NCBI GenBank assembly: GCA_947494675.1
Contig: CANLVP010000002.1
Location: forward strand, 496,001 to 560,000
Length of the DNA stretch: 64,000 nt
Direction: 5' to 3'
Origin: an uncultured Paracoccaceae bacterium
GTDB lineage: Bacteria; Pseudomonadota; Alphaproteobacteria; Rhodobacterales; Rhodobacteraceae
In this document: one piece after another, positions 35,864 through 46,209 of the stretch
Numbering within the stretch: position 1 is the stretch's first letter
Layout: each line of letters begins with the position of its first letter
Translations under genes and position numbers: made by a program
The notes under the pieces: generated by a model
Told to the model about the DNA's origin: nothing
Database searches by the model: none
What the model saw: the letters and a program-made list of their open reading frames with translations, nothing else

Positions 35864-37513
35864 TTAGATCGAGACCAGCCCAAGGTAGTCAAAGTAGGGA
35901 TCAGGCAACTCGGCGGACGAATCGTAGTAAGTCACAACCGCCGGGCCCCCATCGGGGTCAAAGTCGACAACCTTGAACGCCCAGGTTTCTGATCCATCGC
36001 GGTCCTGTTCCATCCGGAAATCAACCGTGCTTTCGCCATCGTCAAAGACGACAAAGCGTCGGTCATTGTTGTCAAAGCGTGTCTCGATCACGTCGCGCGA
36101 TCCGTCAGGATTGTAACTGGTGCCACGCTCTTGCCAGACAAACTGATCTGTTGTGTCTTCTTGATGAACAAGCGTCTTCACCCCGTCTTCAAAGACCGTC
36201 AGGACATTCAAGCCATTGTCGTTCTCTTTGAACTTGAGCGTCGCGACACCGTTGGCATCGTATTGCGTCGCCTGTGTGGCCCAGGTTTTGACGTCATAGG
36301 CATCCGTCTCGGTCAGCATTGTGCGCTGACCGTTTTCAAAGTCTTCCTGACGCTCAATCCCGTTGTCCAGGATGGTTGTGCGCTGCAACTTGTCACCGTT
36401 TGCGTCGAAAAGGGTTGTGACGGTTTCATAGCTGGCTTGGTCGTACTGATCGGTCTGCGTGATTGTGGTAATGACGCCATTTTCAAAGGTTTCTTCCTTT
36501 TGAATGCCGGTATCAAACACCGTCACGCGGCCCAAAATTTGCCCATTAAGATCATAGTAGGTATCGACCGTCTCATAAGTCTTGGCGTCATATTGGTCGG
36601 TCTGGGACTTCTGGGTCATGACCCCGTTTTCAAAGGTCATCTCAAACACGGTGCCATCGTCGTAAGTGTTGATCTTGCCGAGGATATCACCGTTCTGATC
36701 GAAATAGCTGACGATGGTTTCATAAGTCTTGGCATCGTATTGGTCGGAGAGCGTGGTCTGTGACCGAACGCCGTTTTCAAACTGCTCTTCGGTCTGAACA
36801 CCATCGTCCGCAACGGTAACGCGACCCGCAATCACGCCGTCGATGTGATAGTAGGTGGTGATGCTCTCGTAAGTCTTGGCGTCATATGGATCCGTTTGCG
36901 TCAATTGCGTGCGGATGCCGTTTTCATACTGCGTCTCGGTCACAGTGCCGTCGTCATAGGTGTTCACCTGCCCGGCAATCACACCGTCCAAATGATAGTA
37001 GCTGACCAGCGTCTCAAAATTCTCCGCGTCGTATTGATCAGAGATCGTGGTTTGCGACCGGATGCCGTTTTCAAACTGCTCTTCGGTCTGCACGCCATCA
37101 TCATCAACCGTCACACGCCCCGCAAGAACACCATTGCTGTGGTAATAGGTGTTGATCGTTTCCCAGCTGACGGCGTCATAGGGGTCTTCCTGCGTGATTT
37201 GCGTCACCACGCCAGCGGTATAGGTCACGCTTTTGACCGTGCCATTGTCATAGGTGGTGACACGCGCGCCGATTGTGCCGTCGGGATTGTAGTAGGTCGC
37301 GATGCCCTGCCAGTTGTTCAGATCGGGATTGGCCGTGGAATCAACCTCAAGGATTTCCGAGATTACGCCTGCATCATAGGTTTCCAACCGCATGGTCCCG
37401 TCATCAAATTCCCAGTCGCGCTGGGTTTTCAGACCCTCGTCTGACAAATAGGTGGTGATGGTGGACCAGGTGAACTGATTTTCGGTGTCGGTCTGCACAA
37501 TGGTGCTGGGCAT
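35864..37513 (-). CDS. Tandem-repeat protein, about 11 x 49-aa repeats, acidic
   Basis: Repeat consensus 'DQYDAKTYETVxTYYDxNGxILGRVTxxDDGxxxEExFENGVxTxxTQT'; 147-nt DNA periodicity. Confidence 0.8.
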   Translation of the reverse strand: MPSTIVQTDTENQFTWSTITTYLSDEGLKTQRDWEFDDGTMRLETYDAGVISEILEVDSTANPDLNNWQGIATYYNPDGTIGARVTTYDNGTVKSVTYTAGVVTQITQEDPYDAVSWETINTYYHSNGVLAGRVTVDDDGVQTEEQFENGIRSQTTISDQYDAENFETLVSYYHLDGVIAGQVNTYDDGTVTETQYENGIRTQLTQTDPYDAKTYESITTYYHIDGVIAGRVTVADDGVQTEEQFENGVRSQTTLSDQYDAKTYETIVSYFDQNGDILGKINTYDDGTVFEMTFENGVMTQKSQTDQYDAKTYETVDTYYDLNGQILGRVTVFDTGIQKEETFENGVITTITQTDQYDQASYETVTTLFDANGDKLQRTTILDNGIERQEDFENGQRTMLTETDAYDVKTWATQATQYDANGVATLKFKENDNGLNVLTVFEDGVKTLVHQEDTTDQFVWQERGTSYNPDGSRDVIETRFDNNDRRFVVFDDGESTVDFRMEQDRDGSETWAFKVVDFDPDGGPAVVTYYDSSAELPDPYFDYLGLVSI

Positions 37514-37592
37514 GATGGAATCCTAAACAAGTTAATTCAATCAATTGCCTAGGATGCGATTGCGCCGGGATTGCGGCACAACAAGGCGCAAA

Positions 37593-37627
37593 AAATGAAA
37601 AGGCCCGCCGCAGGACGCGATGGGCCT
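37593..37627 (-). terminator. Intrinsic terminator of rpsB-tsf
   Basis: AGGCCC...GGGCCT hairpin followed on the minus strand by TTTTCATTTTTT. Confidence 0.75.
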
Positions 37628-37650
37628 AAACTGGTTTTGCAAAGTGGCGG

Positions 37651-38523
37651 TTAGCCGTTCAGCTTGGCCACTTCAGCGGCGAAATCTTCAGCAACCACTT
37701 CGATGCCTTCACCTTTTTCAAGGCGGACAAAACCGGTGATCTCAACACCAGCCTCGGCAGCAGCCGCACCAACGGTCAGGTCAGGGTTCACCACGAACTG
37801 CTGGTTCACCAATGTGACCTCGGCCATGTATTTCTTCATGCGGCCAATGATCATCTTTTCAATGACCTGCTCGGGTTTGCCGGATTCGCGGGCGATATCC
37901 ATCTGAATTTGCTTTTCTTTTTCGACAATCGCCGGGTCCAGATCAGCTTCGTTCAGGGCAGCAGGGTTGGTGGCAGCAATGTGCATCGCAACCTGACGGC
38001 CAAAACCTTCGTTGTCGCCGGTCATGGCGACCAGCACACCGATGTTGCCCATGTCTGTGGCAGCAGCGTTGTGCACATAAGTCACGACGTTTGCCCCTTC
38101 GAGGGCCGCCATCCGGCGCACGGACATGTTTTCACCGATCACGGCAACCGCGTCAGTCACGGTTTGCTCAACCGATTTGCCATCGATCTCGGCGGCCTTC
38201 AGACCGTCGATGTCGTTCACACCCAAAGCGGCGTTTGCGATTTTGGCAACCATTGCCTGAAAGTCAGCGTTCTTGCCGACAAAGTCGGTTTCAGAGTTCA
38301 CTTCAACAGCGACACCCTTACCGCCGGACACTGCGACAGCCACAAGGCCCTCGGCTGCGGTGCGGCCAGATTTCTTGGCGGCTTTAGCAAGACCTTTGGT
38401 GCGCAGCCAGTCGGTTGCGGCTTCCATGTCGCCATCATTTTCGGTCAGCGCCTTCTTGGCGTCCATCATGCCTGCGCCGGTTGCTTCGCGCAGTTCTTTC
38501 ACCATTGCTGCGGTGATAGCCAT
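37651..38523 (-). CDS. tsf: Translation elongation factor Ts
   Basis: '[54 protein letters not shown]'. Confidence 0.98.
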   Translation of the reverse strand: MAITAAMVKELREATGAGMMDAKKALTENDGDMEAATDWLRTKGLAKAAKKSGRTAAEGLVAVAVSGGKGVAVEVNSETDFVGKNADFQAMVAKIANAALGVNDIDGLKAAEIDGKSVEQTVTDAVAVIGENMSVRRMAALEGANVVTYVHNAAATDMGNIGVLVAMTGDNEGFGRQVAMHIAATNPAALNEADLDPAIVEKEKQIQMDIARESGKPEQVIEKMIIGRMKKYMAEVTLVNQQFVVNPDLTVGAAAAEAGVEITGFVRLEKGEGIEVVAEDFAAEVAKLNG

Positions 38524-38605
38524 GTCATCTCTCCTTGAGAAAAATCATATGTGCCGGGCGGGGACGCATGCCCCCTGCCCGGTCGATGTGACAAGCGTGT
38601 GACGC

Positions 38606-39382
38606 TTAGTCTGCGGCCGCTTCGACAGCTTCTTCGGCGACAACTTCTTCTGCCAGCTCTTCCATGGCACCCATGTCGACACCTGCCGCACCCAGCTGGG
38701 CGGACATGCCGTCAAGGGCAGCACGGGCTGCCAGATCGCAGTAAAGCGCAATGGCGCGTGCCGCGTCGTCGTTGCCGGGGATCGGGTAATCCACACCCTC
38801 GGGCGAGCAGTTGGTGTCGACCACAGCCACAACCGGGATACCCAGCTTCTTGGCTTCCGCGATGGCGAGGTCTTCTTTGTTGACGTCGATGACGAACAAC
38901 AGATCAGGCGTGCCGCCCATCTCGGCGATGCCACCAAGCGAGGCTTGCAGTTTGCCCTGCTCACGTTCCATGCCCAGACGCTCTTTCTTGGTCAGGCCGG
39001 AAAAACCGGTGGAGGACGCTTCGTCAATCGCCTTCAGACGGTTGATCGACTGTGACACGGTCTGCCAGTTGGTCAGCGTGCCACCCAGCCAGCGGTGGTT
39101 CATGTAGAACTGCGCGGATTTCTCAGCAGCTTCAGCGATTGGCTTTGCGGCCTGACGCTTGGTGCCGACGAACAGGATCCGGCCGCCCTTGGCGACGGTG
39201 TCACGGATGGCTTGCAGCGCCTGATCCAGCATTGGAACAGTCTGCGTCAGGTCCATGATGTGGATGCCGTTGCGGGAACCGTAGATATACTGGCCCATCT
39301 TGGGGTTCCAGCGTGCGGTCTGGTGACCAAAGTGTACGCCTGCTTCAAGCAGTTGGCGCATGGAGAACTCGGGTAAGCCCAT
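38606..39382 (-). CDS. rpsB: 30S ribosomal protein S2
   Basis: '[49 protein letters not shown]'. Confidence 0.98.
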   Translation of the reverse strand: MGLPEFSMRQLLEAGVHFGHQTARWNPKMGQYIYGSRNGIHIMDLTQTVPMLDQALQAIRDTVAKGGRILFVGTKRQAAKPIAEAAEKSAQFYMNHRWLGGTLTNWQTVSQSINRLKAIDEASSTGFSGLTKKERLGMEREQGKLQASLGGIAEMGGTPDLLFVIDVNKEDLAIAEAKKLGIPVVAVVDTNCSPEGVDYPIPGNDDAARAIALYCDLAARAALDGMSAQLGAAGVDMGAMEELAEEVVAEEAVEAAAD

Positions 39383-39579
39383 GTCTTTTCCTTTTCCGGT
39401 TTCAGCCTCAGCGGGGAATTAGACCATGTGGCCCAACCGGTGGATCATCAGGGATGTCTCCCCCTCTGACCCGCCCCCGCCTGTGGGATTAAGTGCGCGC
39501 GATATAGACCGGGTGCGCGGCCTTGGCAAGCCCTCGTTCCAACACCCTGATCTGTGCCGCGATAGCCGTGGTCCTGCGC

Positions 39580-40104
39580 CTAAAGTGCAGACACTGTCAT
39601 GTTGGTAAAGACCGCCCCGCTGATGCTTTCCGTGCCGCCTTCGACAAGCACGGTGCTGGCCCCATTGCGAAAGGTCAAACCTGCCCGGCCCGCGCTGGCT
39701 GCGGGCTGATAACCAAGCGTCGCCATCTCTGCAACAATGTGATCGCGAAGTGCAAAGACGTTGCCAAAGTAACGTGTCGTTCGAATTTTACACGGCGTGT
39801 CCAAATCAACGTTGATCCAGTTTTGGCTGAACAAGCCCACCTCCGCACCGTCAAAGCTGCGTTGGTAATCCTTCCCGTTACTTGAAGCGTATCCATCTGC
39901 GGCAAGTGTCGCGGCTGCATTGCCACGTCCTGTTGCATGTTGGATGCAGGCTGTCAGCGCGGGTGTTCCTTGGGTTTGAAAATCGGCGCGCGCTGCTTCG
40001 CGGGCCTCGGCGTTCCGGATTTCTCTTTCCTCTTCACTAATGCTCGAGCAGGCCACAGTGGCTGCAAGTGTTGCGGCGATAAGTCCAAAACGAAAGATAT
40101 GCAT
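39580..40104 (-). CDS. Hypothetical lipoprotein
   Basis: Lipobox 'LAATVACSS'; no family recognised. Confidence 0.6.
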   Translation of the reverse strand: MHIFRFGLIAATLAATVACSSISEEEREIRNAEAREAARADFQTQGTPALTACIQHATGRGNAAATLAADGYASSNGKDYQRSFDGAEVGLFSQNWINVDLDTPCKIRTTRYFGNVFALRDHIVAEMATLGYQPAASAGRAGLTFRNGASTVLVEGGTESISGAVFTNMTVSAL

Positions 40105-40170
40105 GCAAATAGCCCTTTTAAGTCACCGCGATGTCTAGGTGGCGATGGAAAAGGAGTCTACCGCTTTTCC

Positions 40171-40740
40171 TCAGGGGGCTTTGCGCATCAAGACCCAAGC
40201 ATTGCTGGGCGTTTCCCAATCCGCATGGACCAAAGGAAGGTCAGCTGCATGCACATAGCCGTTCTTGGCCAGAAAGGCGGAACCGGCGGCGTTGAGGTCC
40301 GTCACGATGGCCGACATGCCCTCGGGTCCGGTGCCCATTTCCGCCCGCTGTAACAGCGCCGTCGCCACCCCTTTGCGGCGGTGGGGCTCAAAGACCGCCA
40401 AAGCCGCCAACGTCCGTGTGCTGCGGGCCATGTTTTCAAGACGGATCAGGGGGCGCACGATGGGATGCGTGTCGCTGCTCATCTCTGCGGGCGTCGCAGC
40501 AAGCTCATCAGTGATCAAAAGCCCCGCGATCTCATCATCGATGGTGGCAATCGTTGCGTGCCGCCAGGACAAGGCCCCTTCATCGCCCGCAATGCGTTGC
40601 GCGCCGAAATCCAATGGGTCCTGCCCATGATCGGCCTGACGCGCCCAAAGCGCGCGCGGCAACCCCTCGCCTGACATATCGACAAGCGCGGCCATTTGGC
40701 TAACATCATCACGCGTGGCTGCGCGCAAACTCATGGACAT
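40171..40740 (-). CDS. GNAT-like acetyltransferase
   Basis: 'LRAATRDDVSQMAALVDMSGEG', 'TLAALAVFEPHRRKGVATALLQRAEMG...AGSAFLAKNGYV'. Confidence 0.82.
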   Translation of the reverse strand: MSMSLRAATRDDVSQMAALVDMSGEGLPRALWARQADHGQDPLDFGAQRIAGDEGALSWRHATIATIDDEIAGLLITDELAATPAEMSSDTHPIVRPLIRLENMARSTRTLAALAVFEPHRRKGVATALLQRAEMGTGPEGMSAIVTDLNAAGSAFLAKNGYVHAADLPLVHADWETPSNAWVLMRKAP

Positions 40741-40839
40741 TCACAGGGTCCCCTATTTCGTACCTCACGATATCGGGGTCCCCTGCGTCGTCACAAGGTA
40801 TGGAATACCTGCCTTTTGCGGCCCGCGCGGCGGCGAATG

Positions 40840-42174
40840 TTACAAAAACACCCGCTCAATGCACCAATAGGCCGCGATCACGGCGATCAGGATCGACCCC
40901 GGCATCGCCACCATCTCGCGGTAGCTGTCAAAGCGTCCCACGACAACGGATGCCGCACAGAGCCCCAGCAAGACAGCGACCATGGCGATCAGCGGCACCA
41001 CCGCTTCGGCCAGATCAGGCGCCATGCCGGACACCGGAATGATCAGCGCCATCACCAGCAGCATCACCGCCAGATAGATTGCCGCCGTCGTCCGGCTTTC
41101 GGTGCCCTTCTCGCTGTATTCAATCGCCTTCATCACACAGACATAAGCCACGCCGATGACGGCCAGCTGGCCCACCTCGACGCCGATGTTAAAGCCGATC
41201 AACGCCGGTACGAACGTGCCTTCGGGCAATCCGAACTCTGCCAGGACAGAGGCAAAGCCAAGCCCGTGCAGCAGGCCAAACCCAAAGATGATGAACGGCC
41301 GCCAGCGCGACAGCCCATCGGTAAAGAGGTTTTCAACCGCCACATAGACAATCGACAGCGCGATCAACGGCTCAACAATGCTGCCCGGCACGGTGACATA
41401 TCCAAGTGCGGCTAGCGCCAAGGTGATCGTATGCGCCAACGTAAAGGCGCTGACCTGCCACAACAGCGGCCCCATGCGCGTGGACAAAAAGAACAGGCCC
41501 AGCACAAACAGAATGTGATCCAACCCCAAGGGCACAATGTGGTCAAAGCCCACGGGGACATAGTTGATAAAGGTCTGCAATGGACCCGCCTGATCGCCAC
41601 CCGCAAGGCTGATTGGCCCTGTGCCCTCACCCGACTGCAAATAGCCGTCATAAGGTGCTGGGACATCCATTTGCCGCAGCACAAGCGTGCCAAAGCTGCG
41701 ATCCCATGCAAATGATACCGTCTCGGCCCCTGCGGGCAAGTCCGCCGCGATCCGAATGGCAGAGGCGCGCGCGGTCTCGATATCGCCGATTTCACCACCC
41801 AAGGCTTCCACCAGCGTCAGCTCCAGCGGCACATCGTCCGCCGTCACGCTGATTTGCGCTGCCATCTGCGGCCAATATTCTTCGAACGCCGCCTGCAATG
41901 CGGCAGGTTCCAGCGCGCGCAACTCATCATAGGTTGCGGCTTGCGGTGCGTCATTGGTATCCAGCACTATGTCCTGATCGATCCCGGCGATAAAGCTTTC
42001 CATCGACAGACGCATGTCAAAGACCAACGTGTCGCCCTCTTGCCGCATATCGGCGATCGTCGGCAAAACTTCATGCGCCTGTGCCGTTGACGCGAGCGTG
42101 ATCCAAACCACCATCGCGCTTGACAATATCCAAGCCAATGCCACCCTTGTTGTCGTTATGAAGGATTTGCCCAT
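40840..42174 (-). CDS. HupE/UreJ-like membrane protein with N-terminal periplasmic domain
   Basis: Signal peptide 'MGKSFITTTRVALAWILSSAMVVWITLASTAQAHE'; C-term 'GFDHIVPLGLDHILFVLGLFFLSTRMGPLLWQVSAFTLAHTITLALA' is HupE/UreJ_2-like. Confidence 0.82.
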   Translation of the reverse strand: MGKSFITTTRVALAWILSSAMVVWITLASTAQAHEVLPTIADMRQEGDTLVFDMRLSMESFIAGIDQDIVLDTNDAPQAATYDELRALEPAALQAAFEEYWPQMAAQISVTADDVPLELTLVEALGGEIGDIETARASAIRIAADLPAGAETVSFAWDRSFGTLVLRQMDVPAPYDGYLQSGEGTGPISLAGGDQAGPLQTFINYVPVGFDHIVPLGLDHILFVLGLFFLSTRMGPLLWQVSAFTLAHTITLALAALGYVTVPGSIVEPLIALSIVYVAVENLFTDGLSRWRPFIIFGFGLLHGLGFASVLAEFGLPEGTFVPALIGFNIGVEVGQLAVIGVAYVCVMKAIEYSEKGTESRTTAAIYLAVMLLVMALIIPVSGMAPDLAEAVVPLIAMVAVLLGLCAASVVVGRFDSYREMVAMPGSILIAVIAAYWCIERVFL

Positions 42175-42973
42175 GCGTTTGCTCGCTCTTTTATTTGTCT
42201 TGCTGACTGCGCCTGTCACGGCGCATGAATTGTGGATCGAACCACGCGACTATCAGATTCCCGCAGACGGTAAAATGATTGCTGACCTTGTCAATGGGCA
42301 GGAGTTCGCAGGCACCAAACTTCCTTACCTGACCCAGCGCTTTGCCCATTTCGTGGACGTGGCGGGCGGCAAAGTTGCGCCTGTGACGGGCCGCAACGGT
42401 GACACGCCTGCGGTTGACCTCGCCGCGACGCCAGACGGGCTGCATGTGATCGCCTATCAGGCGCGCAATGCCACGGTGACCTATGAGAACTGGGAGAAGT
42501 TTCAAAAGTTTGTCGATCACAAAGACCTTGGTGACGCGCTGAGCAATCATCGCGCCCGCGGCATGCCAGAGGTCGACTTTATCGAAGTTTATTCCCGCTA
42601 TTCCAAATCTCTGATCGGCGTCGGCGGCAGCGCGGGGTCCGACCTGCGCACGGGGCTGGAGACCGAAATCGTGGCCCTCACCAACCCCTATACCGATGAT
42701 CTGTCGGGCGGCATGCAACTGCAGCTTTTCTACCGCCAGGACGTCCGCGCCAATGAACAGATTGAGATCTTTGAAAAGTCCCCCAGCGGCGCTGTGACGA
42801 TCTTTATGGTCCGCACCAATGGCCAAGGCATCGCAACCGTGCCGGTCAAACCGGGCCACAGCTATATGGCCGATGCCGTCGTGCTGCGTGAACCCTCTGA
42901 CGCGGTGGTGATCGACACCGGCGCGGCTTGGGAAACGCTCTGGGCCAACTTGACGTGGGGCGTGCCGGGCTGA
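42173..42973 (+). CDS. DUF4198-like periplasmic protein
   Basis: Signal peptide 'MRLLALLFVLLTAPVTAHELWIEPRDYQIPADGKMIADLVNGQ'; C-term 'GIATVPVKPGHSYMADAVVLREPS'. Confidence 0.75.
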   Translation: MRLLALLFVLLTAPVTAHELWIEPRDYQIPADGKMIADLVNGQEFAGTKLPYLTQRFAHFVDVAGGKVAPVTGRNGDTPAVDLAATPDGLHVIAYQARNATVTYENWEKFQKFVDHKDLGDALSNHRARGMPEVDFIEVYSRYSKSLIGVGGSAGSDLRTGLETEIVALTNPYTDDLSGGMQLQLFYRQDVRANEQIEIFEKSPSGAVTIFMVRTNGQGIATVPVKPGHSYMADAVVLREPSDAVVIDTGAAWETLWANLTWGVPG

Positions 42974-43015
42974 TCACCCCTTGCAGGGGCTGCGCGGCTG
43001 CGGCACACCAACGAG

Positions 43016-43909
43016 ATGACGCAACAACCTGATATCTTGTGCATTGGCTCTGTCCTGTGGGACGTGATTGGCCGTGCCGCCAGCCACATGCGCGTCGGCT
43101 CTGACGTGCCGGGGCGGATCACCCGCCTGCCCGGCGGCGTTGCGATGAACATCGCGATGACCCTGCGCCGTTTTGGTATGACGCCCGCCCTTCTGACGGC
43201 CATCGGCCGCGACGCCGAGGGCGACGAACTTGTCGCTGAGGCGCAGCGCATGGGGCTGATCTGCGATCACATTTACCGGTCCGAGGATTTGCCGACGGAC
43301 GTCTATATGGCGATCGAAGGGGCCAATGGCCTGATCGCTGCCATCGCTGACGCCCATTCGCTCGAAGCGGCTGGCCTGCGTATCCTGCAACCGATGCGCA
43401 ATGGCGCCATCGCCCGCGAAGGCGCACCCTTCCCCGGCCCCATCGCATTGGACGGCAACCTCACAGTGGACGTGCTGCAGACCATTGCCACCTCGCCGCT
43501 CTTTGACGGCTGCGACCTGCGTGTGGCCCCCGCCTCCCCCGGAAAGGCCGAGCGCCTTCTCACCTTGATGAACCGCCCCGCCACAACGCTTTACGTGAAC
43601 CTCGAAGAGGCGGGGCTTTTGTGCCAAACCACCTTTGACAGCTCTGCTGCAGGGGCCGCGGGCCTGATCAAACGCGGCGCGCACCGGGTGCTGGTCACTG
43701 ACGGCGGCAATTCCGCTTCTGAAGGTCTGGCAGGCGACATCATCACCCAAACCCCGCCCGACGTGCTTGTCACCCGCGTGACCGGCGCGGGTGACACCTT
43801 TATGGCCGCCCACATCGCGTCAGAGGTGCAAGGCATGGACCGCGCCGCCGCCCTGACCCGTGCCCTGCAAGCCGCCGCCACCTATGTATCCGGAGAGACC
43901 CCGCTGTGA
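43016..43909 (+). CDS. psuK: PfkB-family carbohydrate kinase (pseudouridine kinase-like)
   Basis: 'ILCIGSVLWDVIGRAA', 'RLPGGVAMNIAMTLRRFGM', 'VTRVTGAGDTFMAAHIA'; overlaps psuG. Confidence 0.85.
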   Translation: MTQQPDILCIGSVLWDVIGRAASHMRVGSDVPGRITRLPGGVAMNIAMTLRRFGMTPALLTAIGRDAEGDELVAEAQRMGLICDHIYRSEDLPTDVYMAIEGANGLIAAIADAHSLEAAGLRILQPMRNGAIAREGAPFPGPIALDGNLTVDVLQTIATSPLFDGCDLRVAPASPGKAERLLTLMNRPATTLYVNLEEAGLLCQTTFDSSAAGAAGLIKRGAHRVLVTDGGNSASEGLAGDIITQTPPDVLVTRVTGAGDTFMAAHIASEVQGMDRAAALTRALQAAATYVSGETPL

Positions 43910-44823
43910 TCCCCATCCACGACAGCCCCGCCGTCGCCGCCGCCCGCGCCGCTGGCACACCGATTGTCGCCCTTGAAAGCACGATCATCACCCACGGCAT
44001 GCCCTACCCGCAAAACGTCGAAACGGCGCGTCTGGTTGAGGCTGAGGTCCGCGCCCATGGCGCCACCCCCGCCACCATCGCGGTGCTGGACGGTAAGCTC
44101 TGCATTGGGCTGGACGATGTGCAGTTGGAAGCACTCGCGCAGGCCAAAGACGTCGCCAAGCTCAGCCGCGCCGATATCGCCGCCTGCATCGCCCTGGGCG
44201 GCACCGGGGCCACAACTGTCGCGGCAACCATGATTGCGGCGAACCTCGCGGGCATTTCGGTCTTTGCCACCGGCGGCATCGGTGGCGTGCATCGCGGGGC
44301 CGAAGACAGCTTTGACATCTCGGCCGACCTGCAGGAACTGGCCCAAACACCTGTGACCGTCGTGGCTGCCGGGGCCAAGGCGATCCTCGATCTTCCCAAA
44401 ACCTTCGAAGTGCTCGAAACCCTCGGCGTCCCGGTCATTGCCTACGGCCAGGACATGCTGCCCGCCTTTTGGTCGCGCACATCCGATATGACCGCCCCCC
44501 TGCGCATGGACACCGCCGCGCAAATCGCCGCGGCACAAATCATCCGCAGCGCCATGGGTCTGTCGGGCGGCCAATTGATCTGCAACCCGATCCCGGCGGA
44601 CGCACAAATCCCCGCCGCCGATCTGGCCCCGATCATCGCCCAAGCCTTGTCAGAGGCCGCAGCCCAGAACATCAGCGCCAAGGCGGTCACACCTTTCTTG
44701 CTGGACCGAATTTTTCACCTGACCGAAGGCCGCTCGCTGGAGGCTAATATTGCCCTTGTTCTGAACAATGCGCGTCTTGCGGCGGCAATTGCGGCTGAAA
44801 TCGCCGACAAATCGGGCCAATAG
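43906..44823 (+). CDS. psuG: Pseudouridine-5'-phosphate glycosidase
   Basis: 'PIVALESTIITHGMPYPQNVETARLVEAEVRAHGATPATIAVLDGKLCIGL', 'SVFATGGIGGVHRGAEDSFDISADLQEL'. Confidence 0.96.
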   Translation: MIPIHDSPAVAAARAAGTPIVALESTIITHGMPYPQNVETARLVEAEVRAHGATPATIAVLDGKLCIGLDDVQLEALAQAKDVAKLSRADIAACIALGGTGATTVAATMIAANLAGISVFATGGIGGVHRGAEDSFDISADLQELAQTPVTVVAAGAKAILDLPKTFEVLETLGVPVIAYGQDMLPAFWSRTSDMTAPLRMDTAAQIAAAQIIRSAMGLSGGQLICNPIPADAQIPAADLAPIIAQALSEAAAQNISAKAVTPFLLDRIFHLTEGRSLEANIALVLNNARLAAAIAAEIADKSGQ

Positions 44824-44888
44824 CCATCCGGCCTTGTGGCCTGCGCCCGCGCCGCCTACATCAGCGTTAAGAATTCGCGACGAAAGAA

Positions 44889-45617
44889 ATGATGCAAGAC
44901 GACCCGCAACTGACCGAAAGCCAGCGCCTGCGCAAGCCGGGTCTCTTGTCGCGCCTGCGCAGCAACTTTCTCGCCGGTCTGATCATCGTCGCACCCATCG
45001 GCATGACCTTCTGGCTGATCTACACCGTCGTTGGTTGGATCGACAGCTGGGTCTGGCCCTTTGTCCCGAACTACTACCAGCCCGAGGCCTTGGTGAACCG
45101 CTATCTGGTGCCCGAAGGCGCGGACCCGGTGACCATCAACGTGCGCGGCGTCGGCGTGGTGATCTTTCTGCTGTTCACCGTCTTTGTCGGCTGGCTTGGC
45201 AAGGGTCTGATTGGCCGGTCGTTCCTGCGATGGGCCGAGCGGATCGTCGACCGGATGCCCGTCGTGCGGTCGATCTACAATGGCGTCAAACAAATCGCCG
45301 AAACGGTATTTTCCCAGCGCGACACCTCTTTCGACAAGGCCTGCCTGATCGAATATCCGCGCAAGGGCATCTGGGCCATCGCCTTTATCTCGACCAATGC
45401 CAAAGGCGAGGTGAAGGCCAAACTCCCTGGTGAAGACGACATCGCCACGGTCTTCCTGCCGACCACGCCAAACCCCACTTCGGGCTTTTTGCTGTTCCTG
45501 CCGCGCAGCGACGTGATCGAGCTTGATATGACCGTAGAAGACGCCGCGAAACTGGTGATCTCAGCCGGGCTTGTCTATCCCAACGGCAAAGACCCAACGA
45601 CCCCGCCGGATGCTTAG
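44889..45617 (+). CDS. DUF502 family membrane protein
   Basis: 'LRSNFLAGLIIVAPIGMTFWLIYTVVGWIDSWV', 'RIVDRMPVVRSIYNGVKQIAETVFSQ', 'VFLPTTPNPTSGFLLFLPRSDVIELDMTVEDAAKLVISAGLV'. Confidence 0.92.
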   Translation: MMQDDPQLTESQRLRKPGLLSRLRSNFLAGLIIVAPIGMTFWLIYTVVGWIDSWVWPFVPNYYQPEALVNRYLVPEGADPVTINVRGVGVVIFLLFTVFVGWLGKGLIGRSFLRWAERIVDRMPVVRSIYNGVKQIAETVFSQRDTSFDKACLIEYPRKGIWAIAFISTNAKGEVKAKLPGEDDIATVFLPTTPNPTSGFLLFLPRSDVIELDMTVEDAAKLVISAGLVYPNGKDPTTPPDA

Positions 45618-46209
45618 CGCCGCTGCGACGGGGTTTGCCACCGCCTTTGCCCTGATCCTCGCCATTGGTGCCCAAAACGCGTTTGTCCTGCGCCAGGGTC
45701 TCGCGCGGCAGCACGTCTTTTGGCTTTGCCTGCTTTGCGCCGTCTCTGATGCGATTCTCATCACCGCCGGGGTTTTGGGCTTTGGCGTGCTGGTCACACA
45801 ATACCCCGCCCTGCCGCAGATCATGGCATGGGGTGGCGCAGCTTTCCTGATCGTCTATGGCGCGATGCGGTTCTGGGCCGCTTGGCAAGGCCAATACGAC
45901 ATGCAAGTCAGCGGCCAGTCCAAGGGGTTGTGGGCCACGCTCGCAACCGGTGCCGCCTTCACCTGGCTCAACCCGCATGTCTATCTGGACACGCTGGCGC
46001 TGATCGGCGCAATCTCGACCGCTTACCTAGGGGCTGCGAAACTGGCCTTTGGCGTCGGTGCTGTCACCTCATCCTTCGTATTCTTCTTTGGGCTGGGCTA
46101 TGGCGCGCGCCTGCTGACGCCCATCATGCAATCGGCGCGCTCATGGCGCGTGCTGGACGTGCTGATCGGGCTGGTCATGTGGGCGCTGGCGATCAAGCTT
46201 TTGGCCTAG
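45610..46209 (+). CDS. LysE/ArgO-family amino acid exporter
   Basis: 'ALILAIGAQNAFVLRQGLARQHVFWLCLLCAVSDAILITAGVLGFG', 'AFTWLNPHVYLDTLALIG'; start at internal M, 45610. Confidence 0.9.
   Translation: MLSAAATGFATAFALILAIGAQNAFVLRQGLARQHVFWLCLLCAVSDAILITAGVLGFGVLVTQYPALPQIMAWGGAAFLIVYGAMRFWAAWQGQYDMQVSGQSKGLWATLATGAAFTWLNPHVYLDTLALIGAISTAYLGAAKLAFGVGAVTSSFVFFFGLGYGARLLTPIMQSARSWRVLDVLIGLVMWALAIKLLA

Noticed and set aside
36130-37270. Possible CRISPR or DNA satellite from the 147-nt periodicity
   Set aside because: The periodicity is in-frame protein repeat coding (49 aa) with diverged repeats, not short direct repeats with spacers.
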